From: Planctomycetota bacterium
GTDB lineage: Bacteria; Planctomycetota; Phycisphaerae; WQYP01
DNA: 44,779 nt
Assembly: GCA_021800165.1 (NCBI GenBank)
Contig: JAJYZF010000029.1
Location: 1 to 44,779 of the forward strand
Reading direction: 5' to 3'
Shown: one piece after another, positions 15,658 through 23,846 of the stretch
Position numbering within the stretch: the stretch's first letter is position 1
How the letters are laid out: each line of letters starts with the position of its first letter
Program-made: the position numbers and the translations under genes
The notes under the pieces: generated by a model
Database searches by the model: none
Told to the model about the DNA's origin: nothing
Seen by the model: the letters and a program-made list of their open reading frames with translations, nothing else

Positions 15658-17180
15658 CAACGGATTCGGCACAGGTTGACCCCAAGGCCCGCGCCACAGC
15701 GGCCTTGGAAAATTCCCGGCGACGGCATATCACCATTGATCCAATCACCCGGCTGGAAGGGCATGGCAAAATTGATATTTTTCTGGATGACCAGGGAGAT
15801 GTCGAGCGGGCTTATCTGCAGGTTCCGGAGTTGCGCGGTTTTGAAGCTTTCTGTGTGGGCCGGCCGGCGGAGGATATGCCGCAGATCACCAGTCGCATCT
15901 GCGGCGTTTGTCCTACCGCGCACCACATGGCGGCAACCAAGGCTCTGGACAATCTCTACCAGGTTCAGCCACCTCCGGCGGCGGTGGCCATCCGGGAACT
16001 TATCTACAATGCGTTTGTGCTGGAAGATCATGCTTTGCACTTTTACATTCTGGCCGGCCCGGATTTCATTGTCGGTCCGCAGGCTCCGGCGCAGCAGCGC
16101 AACATCCTGGGCGTTTTGGGAAAGGTGGGACAGGAAGTTGGGGTTAAGGTTATTTCCATGCGCCGGCGTCTGCGCGACCTGATTGCTTATTTCGGGGGCA
16201 AGGTCATTCATCCGGTTTTTGGATTACCGGGGGGAATATCCAAAGCCCTGGCACCGGCGGACCTGCCGCAATTCCGGCAGCTTGCCGCGGAGGCCCGCGA
16301 ATTTGCGGTTTTCACCCTGCAGTTATTCCGGAAAATTGTGCTGGGTAATGCTGAATATGTGGATTTAATCAAGTCCGATCCCTATACCCATCGCACGTAT
16401 TACATGGGGTTGGTGGATGACCGCAACCGCGTGAACTTTTATGACGGGATGTTGCGCGTGGTGGGACCGGATGGTCGGGAGTTTGCCAAGTTCGCGGCGG
16501 GCCAGTTTGCCGAGCATATCGCCGAGCACGTGGAACCCTGGAGTTGCGTCAAGTTCTGCTTTTTGAAGTCTATCGGCTGGCATGGTTTTCAGGAAGGTCC
16601 GCAGAGCGGAGTCTTTGCGGTGGCTCCGCTGGCCCGGTTGAACGCCGCCGAAGGCATGGCCACGCCGGAAGCCCAGCAAGCCTACGAAGAATTATTTTCC
16701 ACGTTGGGCGGCCGGCCGGTGCATCATACGTTGGTCATGCACTGGGCCAGGGTGGTGGAAATGCTCTATGCCGCGGAACGGATGGTGGAACTGGTGGCCG
16801 ATCCGGGCATCGCCAGCCCTGATATTCGGGTGATTCCAACGGCCCGGCCGCAGCGGGGCGTGGCGGTGGTGGAAGCGCCGCGGGGCACTTTGTATCATCA
16901 TTATGAAACCGATGAAAGAGGAATCATCACGCGGGCCAACCTCATCGTGGCCACGCAAAATAATGCGGCCCGCATTGCCATGAGTGTGGATAAAGCCGCC
17001 CGCAGCCTCATCCGGAAGGGCCAGGTTACGCCGGGTCTGTTGAATATGGTGGAGATGGCCTTTAGAACCTATGACCCATGTTTTGGCTGTGCGTCGCACG
17101 CCCTGCCTGGCAAGTTGCCTTTGCGCGTGTGCATTTATGATTCCAGGCATGTGCTGCGCCGCGAGTTGTGCCAACCGTAG
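15654..17180 (+). CDS. mvhA: Group 3c [NiFe] hydrogenase large subunit
   Basis: ATG 15654 overlaps the mvhG stop. The product has 508 residues. The N-terminal nickel-binding motif is RICGVCPTAHH (C83, C86) and the C-terminal one is DPCFGCASH (C476, C479). About 26 residues follow the final histidine; a protease may remove them after the metal site is built. Residues ITRLEGHGKIDIFLD are the usual hydrogenase start. The enzyme oxidises H2 and delivers electrons to the Hdr complex. No maturation genes (hyp) are in the window. Confidence 0.94.
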   Translation: MTTDSAQVDPKARATAALENSRRRHITIDPITRLEGHGKIDIFLDDQGDVERAYLQVPELRGFEAFCVGRPAEDMPQITSRICGVCPTAHHMAATKALDNLYQVQPPPAAVAIRELIYNAFVLEDHALHFYILAGPDFIVGPQAPAQQRNILGVLGKVGQEVGVKVISMRRRLRDLIAYFGGKVIHPVFGLPGGISKALAPADLPQFRQLAAEAREFAVFTLQLFRKIVLGNAEYVDLIKSDPYTHRTYYMGLVDDRNRVNFYDGMLRVVGPDGREFAKFAAGQFAEHIAEHVEPWSCVKFCFLKSIGWHGFQEGPQSGVFAVAPLARLNAAEGMATPEAQQAYEELFSTLGGRPVHHTLVMHWARVVEMLYAAERMVELVADPGIASPDIRVIPTARPQRGVAVVEAPRGTLYHHYETDERGIITRANLIVATQNNAARIAMSVDKAARSLIRKGQVTPGLLNMVEMAFRTYDPCFGCASHALPGKLPLRVCIYDSRHVLRRELCQP

Positions 17181-17419
17181 GGCTGGGCCAGGCACGGTAT
17201 AAACAAACGTGATGGGAGGCGCTGTGGTTGGAGCACGGGCCACGTTTCGGCTACCGGCATCGGCCGGGCGTAGCTGGAATTGAACACCGCATCCGCGGAT
17301 CGCCCGTTCAACCCGGCCCGGGCGTGACGCTGCGGCCTTGAATTTCCGGGGGCGCGTTCGTATCCTGTTGGGTTTGGTCCGCACGCAACGGACCTGCCTG
17401 GAAGGTAACGGAGCTGTTC
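17181..17419. other. Intergenic region between mvhA and argB
   Basis: No gene is seen in these 239 bases. The notable element is a perfect outer and inner dyad at 17280-17311. No T-tract terminator is visible. Confidence 0.5.
17280..17311. promoter_or_regulatory. Nested dyad: TTGAAC ... ATCCGCGGAT ... GTTCAA
   Basis: A perfect ten-base palindrome ATCCGCGGAT (17291-17300) is flanked at equal distance (five bases on each side) by TTGAAC (17280-17285) and its inverse GTTCAA (17306-17311). The structure is symmetric around one centre over 32 bp. It lies about 110 bp upstream of argB. It could be an operator for the arginine genes or a hairpin in the 3' region of the hydrogenase transcript. Confidence 0.45.
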
Positions 17420-18313
17420 GTGGATATTCCGATAGATTCGCAGGTGCTGGAAAAAGCCGGGGCGCTGATTGAAGCCCTTGGTTACATTCAGCGCTTCAAC
17501 GAAAAAATTGTGGTGGTGAAGCTCGGCGGTTCCTTCATGGACAACCAGGATGAGTTTCGCAAGGTTCTTACCGATATTGTCTTTATGCACGCCGTGGGGA
17601 TGAGGCCGGTGGTGGTACACGGCGGCGGCAAAGCCATTACGCAGGCCATGGCCGACGCGGGTATTCAAGCCCAGTTTGTCCTGGGGCGGCGTTATACCGA
17701 CGAGCGTACTCTGGCCATTGCCGAGCACGTGCTGATCAACGACATCAATGCGTTTATTGTGCGGAGCATCAATGAACTGGGAGGCAAGGCCATGCCGCTG
17801 CATTCTTTGGGCAGCGGGGTGCTCTTTGCCCGAAAGCTGTTTCTTTCCGATGGTCAGGGGCAAAAGGTGGATATCGGCTGCGTGGGAGAAATAACGCAGG
17901 TGAACGCGGCGCTGCTGGCGGCGTTGGCCCAGGCCGATTTTATTCCGGTCATCGCCCCGATCGCCCGTGATGCCGCCGGCGGAAAATTAAATGTCAATGC
18001 CGATACCGCGGCGGGGTTTGTGGCCGCGGCCTGCCGGGCGGAGAAGCTGGTGCTGGTATCCGATACCCACGGCATTCGGGCGAAAAAGGATGATGCCCAG
18101 TCGCTTTTACGCAGCGCCACCAAAGCCCATATTCAAGAGCTTATCACCACCGGGGAACTGGGTGAAGGCATGCTGCCCAAGGTGGAAGCCTGTTTTATCG
18201 CCCTGGATGGCGGCGTGCAGAAAACCCACATTATCGACGGGCGCTTTCCGCACGCCTTGCTGCTGGAAATTTATTCCGACCAGGGTGTGGGAACCCAGAT
18301 CATCCGGAATTAA
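17420..18313 (+). CDS. argB: Acetylglutamate kinase
   Basis: The product has 297 residues from GTG 17420, with GGAG nine bases upstream. It phosphorylates N-acetylglutamate, the second step of arginine synthesis. Family motifs are present: VVVKLGGSFMD near residue 33, VVVHGGGKAITQAM near residue 70, RYTDERTL, and the C-terminal ISEL-like stretch ITTGELGEGMLPKVEACF. The N-terminal helix of about 25 residues before the kinase core is typical of the arginine-inhibited hexameric form, so feedback inhibition is plausible. argF follows after 115 bp. Confidence 0.94.
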   Translation: MDIPIDSQVLEKAGALIEALGYIQRFNEKIVVVKLGGSFMDNQDEFRKVLTDIVFMHAVGMRPVVVHGGGKAITQAMADAGIQAQFVLGRRYTDERTLAIAEHVLINDINAFIVRSINELGGKAMPLHSLGSGVLFARKLFLSDGQGQKVDIGCVGEITQVNAALLAALAQADFIPVIAPIARDAAGGKLNVNADTAAGFVAAACRAEKLVLVSDTHGIRAKKDDAQSLLRSATKAHIQELITTGELGEGMLPKVEACFIALDGGVQKTHIIDGRFPHALLLEIYSDQGVGTQIIRN

Positions 18314-18428
18314 CATGGACCTTGGCACCGCACCGCTGGTTTTCGGCAGGGGGTGGAGGCTGTTGTGGGCACGGTGCCACGGGGTTGCGGCGGTGAGGCA
18401 AGAGGGCAGTTAAAGAAAGGCTTCGCCC

Positions 18429-19364
18429 ATGAAAAAAAATGGTAAACTTGATTTTATCGATATTTCGGCCACACCGCGGCCCATGCTGGATCACCTGCTG
18501 GATACCGCGGCGGGCCTGAAGGCCGAGCATCAGGCCACGGGCCGTAACGAACCGTTGTTAATGGGCAAAGTTCTGGCGATGATTTTTGAAAAGCCGTCGC
18601 TGCGCACCCGGGTGAGTTTTGACGTGGCCATGCGGCACCTGGGCGGGGCGGCATTGTACATATCCCCGGCGGAAATCGGCTTGGGTAAACGCGAAAGCGT
18701 GGCTGATGCGGCCCGCGTGCTTTCCGGATTTTGCGACGCCCTCATGGCCCGGACCTTTGCGCATCAGACCATTTTGGATCTGGCCCGCTTCAGCCGCAGC
18801 CCGGTCATCAACGGCCTAAGCGATCATAGCCATCCGTGTCAGGCGATGGCGGATTTGCTGACCATCCGGGAGCGATTCGGCAAGCTGCGCGGTCTTACCC
18901 TGGCCTACATCGGCGACGGCAACAATGTGGCGCGGTCTTTGCTGGAGGCCTGTGCCAGATTCGAGATGAAGTTCCGCATCGCCACGCCGCCGGAGTATCA
19001 ACTCGATGCGGCGTCCATTCAGGCGACATGCCAGGCGCACCGCGAGTTTGACTTTTCCGCCACCCATGACCCTCGTGCGGCGGTAGAAGCGGCGGATGTT
19101 ATTTATACCGATACGTGGATCAGCATGGGACAGGAAGATCAAAAACAACAGCGACTGGCGGTGTTCGGGCCGTACCAGATCAACAGTGCTTTGCTCTTGG
19201 CCGCCCCGGCCCATGCCATGGTGATGCACTGCCTGCCGGCCTATCGCGGGGTGGAAATCACCGATGAGGTGATGGACGGTCCGCAAAGCGCGGTGTTTGT
19301 GCAGGCGGAAAATCGGCTGCATTTTCAAAAGGGGCTGCTGGCGGTGCAACTCTCGGGGGTGTAA
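18429..19364 (+). CDS. argF: Ornithine carbamoyltransferase
   Basis: The product has 311 residues from ATG 18429 (GAAAGG upstream). It makes citrulline from ornithine and carbamoyl phosphate. Motifs: the carbamoyl-phosphate loop EKPSLRTRVSFDVAM (S-x-R-T-R), HPCQAMADLLTI, the ornithine 'SMG' loop TDTWISMGQE, and the catalytic MHCLPAYRG (HCLP). These mark a true ornithine enzyme rather than aspartate carbamoyltransferase. It lies between argB and rph in the same orientation. Confidence 0.94.
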   Translation: MKKNGKLDFIDISATPRPMLDHLLDTAAGLKAEHQATGRNEPLLMGKVLAMIFEKPSLRTRVSFDVAMRHLGGAALYISPAEIGLGKRESVADAARVLSGFCDALMARTFAHQTILDLARFSRSPVINGLSDHSHPCQAMADLLTIRERFGKLRGLTLAYIGDGNNVARSLLEACARFEMKFRIATPPEYQLDAASIQATCQAHREFDFSATHDPRAAVEAADVIYTDTWISMGQEDQKQQRLAVFGPYQINSALLLAAPAHAMVMHCLPAYRGVEITDEVMDGPQSAVFVQAENRLHFQKGLLAVQLSGV

Positions 19365-19405
19365 CCGCCGGCGGGCCGGTGCTTTTTCTGATGAAGGAAC
19401 ATGCG

Positions 19406-20122
19406 ATGCGACACGATAAACGCAAGCCCGGGCAGCAGCGCCCGGTAAGCCTCCAAAGGCACTTTACCCGTCATGCCGGCGGATCGGTGCTGATGAGTGT
19501 GGGTCTTACCCGCGTACTTTGCACGGCGATGATTGAACCGGGTGTGCCGCCGTGGCTCAAGGGCAAGGGTCAGGGTTGGCTCACGGCCGAATACGCCATG
19601 CTGCCCTCCGCGACGCCGTCGCGCAAACGGCGTGATGCCGGCAAGACGGATGGTCGATCGGTGGAAATTCAGCGCCTGGTGGGACGGTCGCTGCGGCGGG
19701 TGCTGGACCTGCAAAAACTTGGGGAAAATACGCTATGGCTGGATTGCGATGTGCTGCAGGCCGATGGCGGCACACGTACCGCCGCGATTACCGGTGCTTA
19801 CGTAGCCCTGTGCGATGCGGCTGCGGCGGCGCGCCAAGCCGGCCTGATCGCCGCTGATCCGATCCGCGGCCAGATTGCCGCCGTGAGTGCCGGGCTGGTG
19901 GCGGGCCAGGCGGTGGTGGATCTGGATTATCAGGAAGATTCCAGCGCGGAGGTGGATATGAACGTGGCCATGCTTTCCGATGGCACACTGGTGGAGGTTC
20001 AAGCCACCGGCGAGCAGGCGTCATTTACGTTGGAGCAACTTGCGGCCATGCTAAAACTGGCCAGTGCGGCCATTCGGCGGTTGCATCGGCTGCAGCGGCA
20101 GTGTTTGGCGCGCGGGACTTGA
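19406..20122 (+). CDS. rph: Ribonuclease PH
   Basis: ATG 19406 has AAGGA eight bases upstream and gives 238 residues. The enzyme trims the 3' ends of tRNA precursors using phosphate. Family motifs are clear: WLTAEYAMLPSAT, GKTDGRSVEIQRLVGRSLR, DCDVLQADGGTRTAAITGA (phosphate-binding GGTRTA), and VDLDYQEDSSAEVDMNVAM. The usual R-x-D-G-R near the N-terminus is altered to RKPGQQRPV, a mild oddity. It may be expressed with argF, 42 bp upstream. Confidence 0.93.
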   Translation: MRHDKRKPGQQRPVSLQRHFTRHAGGSVLMSVGLTRVLCTAMIEPGVPPWLKGKGQGWLTAEYAMLPSATPSRKRRDAGKTDGRSVEIQRLVGRSLRRVLDLQKLGENTLWLDCDVLQADGGTRTAAITGAYVALCDAAAAARQAGLIAADPIRGQIAAVSAGLVAGQAVVDLDYQEDSSAEVDMNVAMLSDGTLVEVQATGEQASFTLEQLAAMLKLASAAIRRLHRLQRQCLARGT

Positions 20123-20184
20123 GCCAGGCGTCTGACACCGAAAGGAAATGGCCGGGCCAACCAGGCGGGCATGGTGGTATGGGC

Positions 20185-20357
20185 TTAGGGACCGGGCAAA
20201 AATAACTTCACACTTTCCGGCTGGTCCTTTTGCCCGCCGGCTTCGTTGTTTGCTCGTTGCAGACCCACTGCCGGGGTATGCGACTCGCTTGCGCCGCGTC
20301 AGCGGTAACAAGATTTCTGCGCCGTAAGACACGAATTTATTTTTGCGCGGTCCCTTA
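20185..20357. mobile_element. 173-bp element with 25-bp inverted ends (MITE-like or structured RNA)
   Basis: The left end (20185-20209) and the inverted right end (20333-20357) agree at 22 of 25 positions, with the core agggaccg and gcaaaaataa. An inner copy ttttgccc at about 20228 can also pair with the left end. No ORF with a ribosome-binding site is inside. Size and ends fit a MITE, but no target-site duplication is obvious. Confidence 0.45.
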
Positions 20358-20389
20358 CCAGCGGCAAGGCGTTTTATGCCAGGTTGGGC

Positions 20390-20395
20390 TATAAT
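20390..20395 (+). promoter_or_regulatory. -10 box of the gene at 20483
   Basis: A perfect TATAAT lies about 90 bp before the ATG. No good -35 hexamer is seen 16-18 bases upstream, so the promoter call is tentative. It lies just outside the right end of the inverted-repeat element. Confidence 0.45.
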
Positions 20396-20482
20396 GGTGG
20401 TAAGTGCTCGGTGCGCATGCGCCCACGTGCGTTGCGTGGAGGTGTGCCATCGAAAGTCGGCTTCAAAGTCAGGAGAAATATC

Positions 20483-20860
20483 ATGAAGCGATCCATTGTT
20501 TCCGGTGTTGCGGCGCTGGCCGTGTTGTGCATGTTGGCAGGTACGTCGTTTGCCGCCTCCACCATGAAGGTCAATGTCCAGGGGATTCTGCTGGACATGA
20601 ACTGCTATTCCGCCCATGGCCTGATGAGCCGTGCTCATGGCAAAACCTGCGGAATGGCCTGTATGATGAAGGGTCTGCCGGCGGGTATTCTGGTGAAGGG
20701 TCATGCCTGGACTCTGGTGGTCAATTCCAGGCTGCTGGCCCATTACATCGGACTTAAAGCCCGCGTCGTGGGCCGCTCGAATCCCAAAACCAACGTGATC
20801 ATCCCTTCAGAAATCCTGGTGGATCAGCACGGCAAATACACCAAAATCGCGCTCAAATAA
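20483..20860 (+). CDS. Small secreted protein of unknown function
   Basis: ATG 20483 has AGGAG eight bases upstream; the product has 125 residues. A classical signal peptide ends near VLCMLAGTSFAAS (cleavage after AFA-like SFA). The mature part (MKVNVQGILLDMNCYSAHG, then KTCGMACMMKGLPAGILV and a VVNSRLLAHYIGLKARVVG stretch) resembles small periplasmic proteins with a 'D-x-x-C ... H-x-x-C-x-x-x-C' layout that read ligand- or metal-like, followed by an OB-like strand pattern. The three cysteines may bind metal or form a disulfide. A strong terminator follows. Confidence 0.7.
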   Translation: MKRSIVSGVAALAVLCMLAGTSFAASTMKVNVQGILLDMNCYSAHGLMSRAHGKTCGMACMMKGLPAGILVKGHAWTLVVNSRLLAHYIGLKARVVGRSNPKTNVIIPSEILVDQHGKYTKIALK

Positions 20861-20899
20861 TTGGCCCGGTGGAACACCAACAACAGCGCCATCGACTGG

Positions 20900-20931
20900 A
20901 ACCTGCGGCCAGACCGCAGGTTTCTTTTTTT
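20900..20931 (+). terminator. Rho-independent terminator
   Basis: A nine-base perfect stem aacctgcgg/ccgcaggtt (20900-20908 and 20914-20922) with a five-base loop is followed by a run of T broken by one C. It ends the transcript of the small secreted protein, 40 bp after its stop. The gene on the other strand ends just beyond it. Confidence 0.92.
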
Positions 20932-20947
20932 GGGGCGGGACAGGGCT

Positions 20948-22138
20948 TTATTTTTTGGTCGACGGTTTGGCGGGCGCATGGAGTTGGGCCTGCGTGCAGG
21001 CCGTGATCTTGTGTTTGGCATACCAAGCCGTGATTTTCTTTATGGCGGCATTTTCCCGCGCCACCGACTCCAAGGCCCAAGTGCCCCCGTAAAGCGGGGT
21101 GTGATAAATCTGGTAGGTAGCCGGATTTTGGCCGGCGAATTTAATGAGCAGATAAAGCGGCAGGGTGCGATTGGAGAGGTGGCCCGGCTTGTTGTTAAAA
21201 TTAAACATGAAATTCTGGCTCATGGGTTGGTGAATCAAAAAAAGCAGATATGGTTCCGCCGGGGCGGGTTTGGCCAGCAGAAGCAACCGGGTAAGATCTT
21301 TGGCCGTTACCGTATACGGGGTGCTGAAGATGTTCTGGGCGGGCGGCAGGCGGCACATTTGCACCAGCAGGTGGACGATCAGATGGGAAAGATTCCTGGG
21401 TTTCCAATGCTGGAGCAGTTGGGTGGCATAGGCACCCTCTTGTACCTGCATCCAATAGGTGTTGTTATAGGTGATGATGGGAATGTTTTTCCCGCGAAAG
21501 ACGGCCATGTGCTGCACAGACTGCTGAAAACTAAAGGGCGTTCCCAGAATTACGGCCCGGTGCCAGACACTTTTGATCATGGCCGGGGTGGGTTGGCGAT
21601 TCCACAGGGCGTCCATGGTGGTAAGGTAAACCAGACGATGGCGATCATTGAGCAGCCGGGTTAGCAGCCAATCGGCGTTGCGGCCGGGGATTTTCGCCAG
21701 CGCATGGGCCACATCGGCGCGGCGCTGTTGGTGGTAGGAAAAGGCTCCCGCCACCAAGGGCAATAATTTCGGCTTAATTCCCCATTGCAGCATTTGCAGA
21801 CGCTCTTGAAGAGGTAAATGCAACACTGCTCTGGCCCAACGGGTAAGTTGCTCCTGGTAGCGCAGCAGATGCGCTACGCGCGCCTGGCGTTCCGGGCCGG
21901 TTACACGAATCATGCGGACCATGAGGCGGGCCAACGCCTGACGCAGGGCCGCGCTGCCCGCCTGGCGGGCGGCATATTGCGACCGGCCAAGTTCACTTAG
22001 TCCCTGGTTAAACTGCGCCAGCTCCGTAGCGGTGGGGCTGGTGGAACGGGGGCCGGCCAGAGCCGGAGTGGAATGCGGCCACGCCAGCGATAAGGCCAGG
22101 GCCAGCAGCGGCATGAAACTGGGCAATTTTTTTGGCAT
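20948..22138 (-). CDS. Secreted protein of unknown function, helical
   Basis: ATG 22138 (GGAGAAACC upstream) gives 396 residues; an upstream extension in the same frame would overlap the preceding gene. A signal peptide is visible (MPLLALALSLAWPHSTPALAG). The mature part is rich in leucine and arginine helices (LRQALARLMVRMIRVTG, RLVYLTTMDALWNRQPTP, NRTLPLYLLIKFAG), recalling HEAT-like repeats. No catalytic motif is recognised. It starts 17 bp after the oxidoreductase gene and is likely co-transcribed with it. The name is limited to what is visible. Confidence 0.7.
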   Translation of the reverse strand: MPKKLPSFMPLLALALSLAWPHSTPALAGPRSTSPTATELAQFNQGLSELGRSQYAARQAGSAALRQALARLMVRMIRVTGPERQARVAHLLRYQEQLTRWARAVLHLPLQERLQMLQWGIKPKLLPLVAGAFSYHQQRRADVAHALAKIPGRNADWLLTRLLNDRHRLVYLTTMDALWNRQPTPAMIKSVWHRAVILGTPFSFQQSVQHMAVFRGKNIPIITYNNTYWMQVQEGAYATQLLQHWKPRNLSHLIVHLLVQMCRLPPAQNIFSTPYTVTAKDLTRLLLLAKPAPAEPYLLFLIHQPMSQNFMFNFNNKPGHLSNRTLPLYLLIKFAGQNPATYQIYHTPLYGGTWALESVARENAAIKKITAWYAKHKITACTQAQLHAPAKPSTKK

Positions 22139-22155
22139 CCGGGGTTTCTCCGCGG

Positions 22156-23325
22156 TCAGGCCCACTGGGGCCGTGGATTCAATTCCGTCGGCAAGGCTCG
22201 CTGACGAGCGATTTGGCCGAAGATCGCCGAGAGGTTTTCGGTAGCGGCCCAGGGTGCTTTTTTGATATTCCAGGCCGCCGTCTGGTAACACGAAAATATA
22301 AAATCGGTGGTTTTGAGGATTTGGGAGAAATCGGTGATGGGGGTGGAACGGGTGCGAATGGCCCTGGCAAAGCTGTTGAAAGTTCGCATATTGCCATCGA
22401 AGTCGCGGGCATCATCGTGAAACTCGGTGGCGGGCTGGCCGTCGGGCAAGAGATAGCCGGTACCGTTCCAGACGGCCCGTCCGGCATCGGCAAGGATCTC
22501 GATCATGTGGCGTTCCTGGCGCGAGCAAGTGGTGGCGACCATGGTCAGGCGGGGGCGATCGGGCGTAGCGAGTGTCGCCTGGGCGAGGGCGGTGTCTTCC
22601 ATTTCCAGGGAGGGGGAATCATGGAAGCGGTACAGAGCGGTGCGCAAATTTTCAGCGCGGGCCACGGTGGGTAAATCCCCGGGTGAGGCAAGAATGAGCG
22701 CTTGGTTGATAAAGTGGACCGCCTGATTGAACATCACTCCATCCAGGTTCCATTGGCCCTCCATCATTTTTTTGCCGGCCCAGGCCGCCCGGCCATAGTA
22801 GGATTCTTCGCGCCACCAGAGGCTGGAAAGAAAAATTTCCTGAATTTTACCAATGGCACCGCTGTGGATGGCCTGACGCAGACTTAGCATGGAACTGCGC
22901 CCCACATGCTGCATCTGCACCGCCCCGACGCGGCCCGACGCATTTCGCGCCTCGAGCATCATGCGACATTCATCCGGATGGGTAGCCATCGGTTTTTCAC
23001 AGAGCACATGCTTTTTGGCCTGAAAGGCGGCCACGGTCACGGCGCGGTGGAGAAAATGGGGTACCGCGATGCACACCGCCTCGACCCGGGGATCTTGGAG
23101 GAGGCTTTGGTAATCGGGATAAATTTTTCCGCCGGCGGTGGTTACGCGGGCGGCCTGCTTGGCGACGTTGGGATCGTCAAGCTTGATGTCGCAACCGGCC
23201 ACGAGCTGAAAATTTGGATTTTTTTCCATTTCCGTCAAGTGCATGGGCGCGATACCGCCGCCCAGGCCGATCTGCCCCATGGCAATAGGTGGGGAAATCC
23301 GAGTGTGGAGGTCAAGATCAGTCAT
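22156..23325 (-). CDS. Gfo/Idh/MocA-family oxidoreductase
   Basis: The product has 389 residues, with TTTTAGGAG upstream of the ATG. The N-terminal Rossmann fold binds NAD(P) (IGLGGGIAPMHL) and the family motif CEKPMATHPDE is near residue 110. The C-terminal half has the usual alpha/beta domain (QWNLDGVMFNQAVHFINQAL, with the His of the active site in VHFINQ). These enzymes oxidise or reduce sugars and polyols; the substrate cannot be told. They are expanded in planctomycetes. The downstream secreted protein may act in the same carbohydrate pathway. Confidence 0.9.
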   Translation of the reverse strand: MTDLDLHTRISPPIAMGQIGLGGGIAPMHLTEMEKNPNFQLVAGCDIKLDDPNVAKQAARVTTAGGKIYPDYQSLLQDPRVEAVCIAVPHFLHRAVTVAAFQAKKHVLCEKPMATHPDECRMMLEARNASGRVGAVQMQHVGRSSMLSLRQAIHSGAIGKIQEIFLSSLWWREESYYGRAAWAGKKMMEGQWNLDGVMFNQAVHFINQALILASPGDLPTVARAENLRTALYRFHDSPSLEMEDTALAQATLATPDRPRLTMVATTCSRQERHMIEILADAGRAVWNGTGYLLPDGQPATEFHDDARDFDGNMRTFNSFARAIRTRSTPITDFSQILKTTDFIFSCYQTAAWNIKKAPWAATENLSAIFGQIARQRALPTELNPRPQWA

Positions 23326-23846
23326 TGTGCGGCTCCTAAAACCGTGCCGGACACCAGTAATGCCGTTAATGTATGCTCTGGAACACCGGCCGTAAAGGAA
23401 TGTCCTGGCGTGCGGCCATATTATTTGGCACGACCAGAGAAGACCGCGGCCTCAATACCGCCGCAAAGATTGACGGCCACGCCCGTTCCCCAAGCTTCCG
23501 GCAAGCCGCCGGAAATTCCGGCCGGGCGGGTCGGTTGGGCGGTGGATGGAGGGGGGGGGGTGGAGTTGGCGGAAATTTTGCCCTTGACAGGACTTGTCCA
23601 GCGATTAAACTTTGCTGGTGATAAGGGCGGGGTGGGGGCGTGTGGTGGAAGCTTGGGCGCAGGTGAAAAGGCCGGGGCTGGAAAGAAGCTTTATGCGGGA
23701 GCTTGAGCTTCCCGCGGCTATAAACTAAGATAAGCATTTGCAGGATGCAGATGCGACGAACGGCCGACGGAATGTCGCGGCCTGGGTCGATAACTTATAC
23801 GTGTGTGTTGTAACGGTTCCTTTTATTTACCAACCGGAGGCGTACC
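23326..23846. other. Divergent intergenic region
   Basis: No gene is supported in these 520 bases. It contains a ten-base G run (23551-23560), a TTGACA at about 23584 with a weak TAAACT downstream, and the better promoter candidate at 23703-23731. ORFs here lack ribosome-binding sites and have biased shadow composition. Confidence 0.5.
23703..23731 (+). promoter_or_regulatory. Candidate sigma70 promoter of the coiled-coil gene
   Basis: TTGAGC (23703-23708), a 17-base spacer and TAAGAT (23726-23731). Each hexamer matches four of six consensus bases. The leader to the TTG start at 23847 would be about 110 nt. Confidence 0.4.

Noticed and set aside
20861..21664. 267-residue plus-strand ORF opposite the secreted helical protein
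   Set aside because: The minus-strand frame has a signal peptide, ribosome-binding site and continuous helical pattern. The plus-strand frame starts in the terminator and has no recognisable features.
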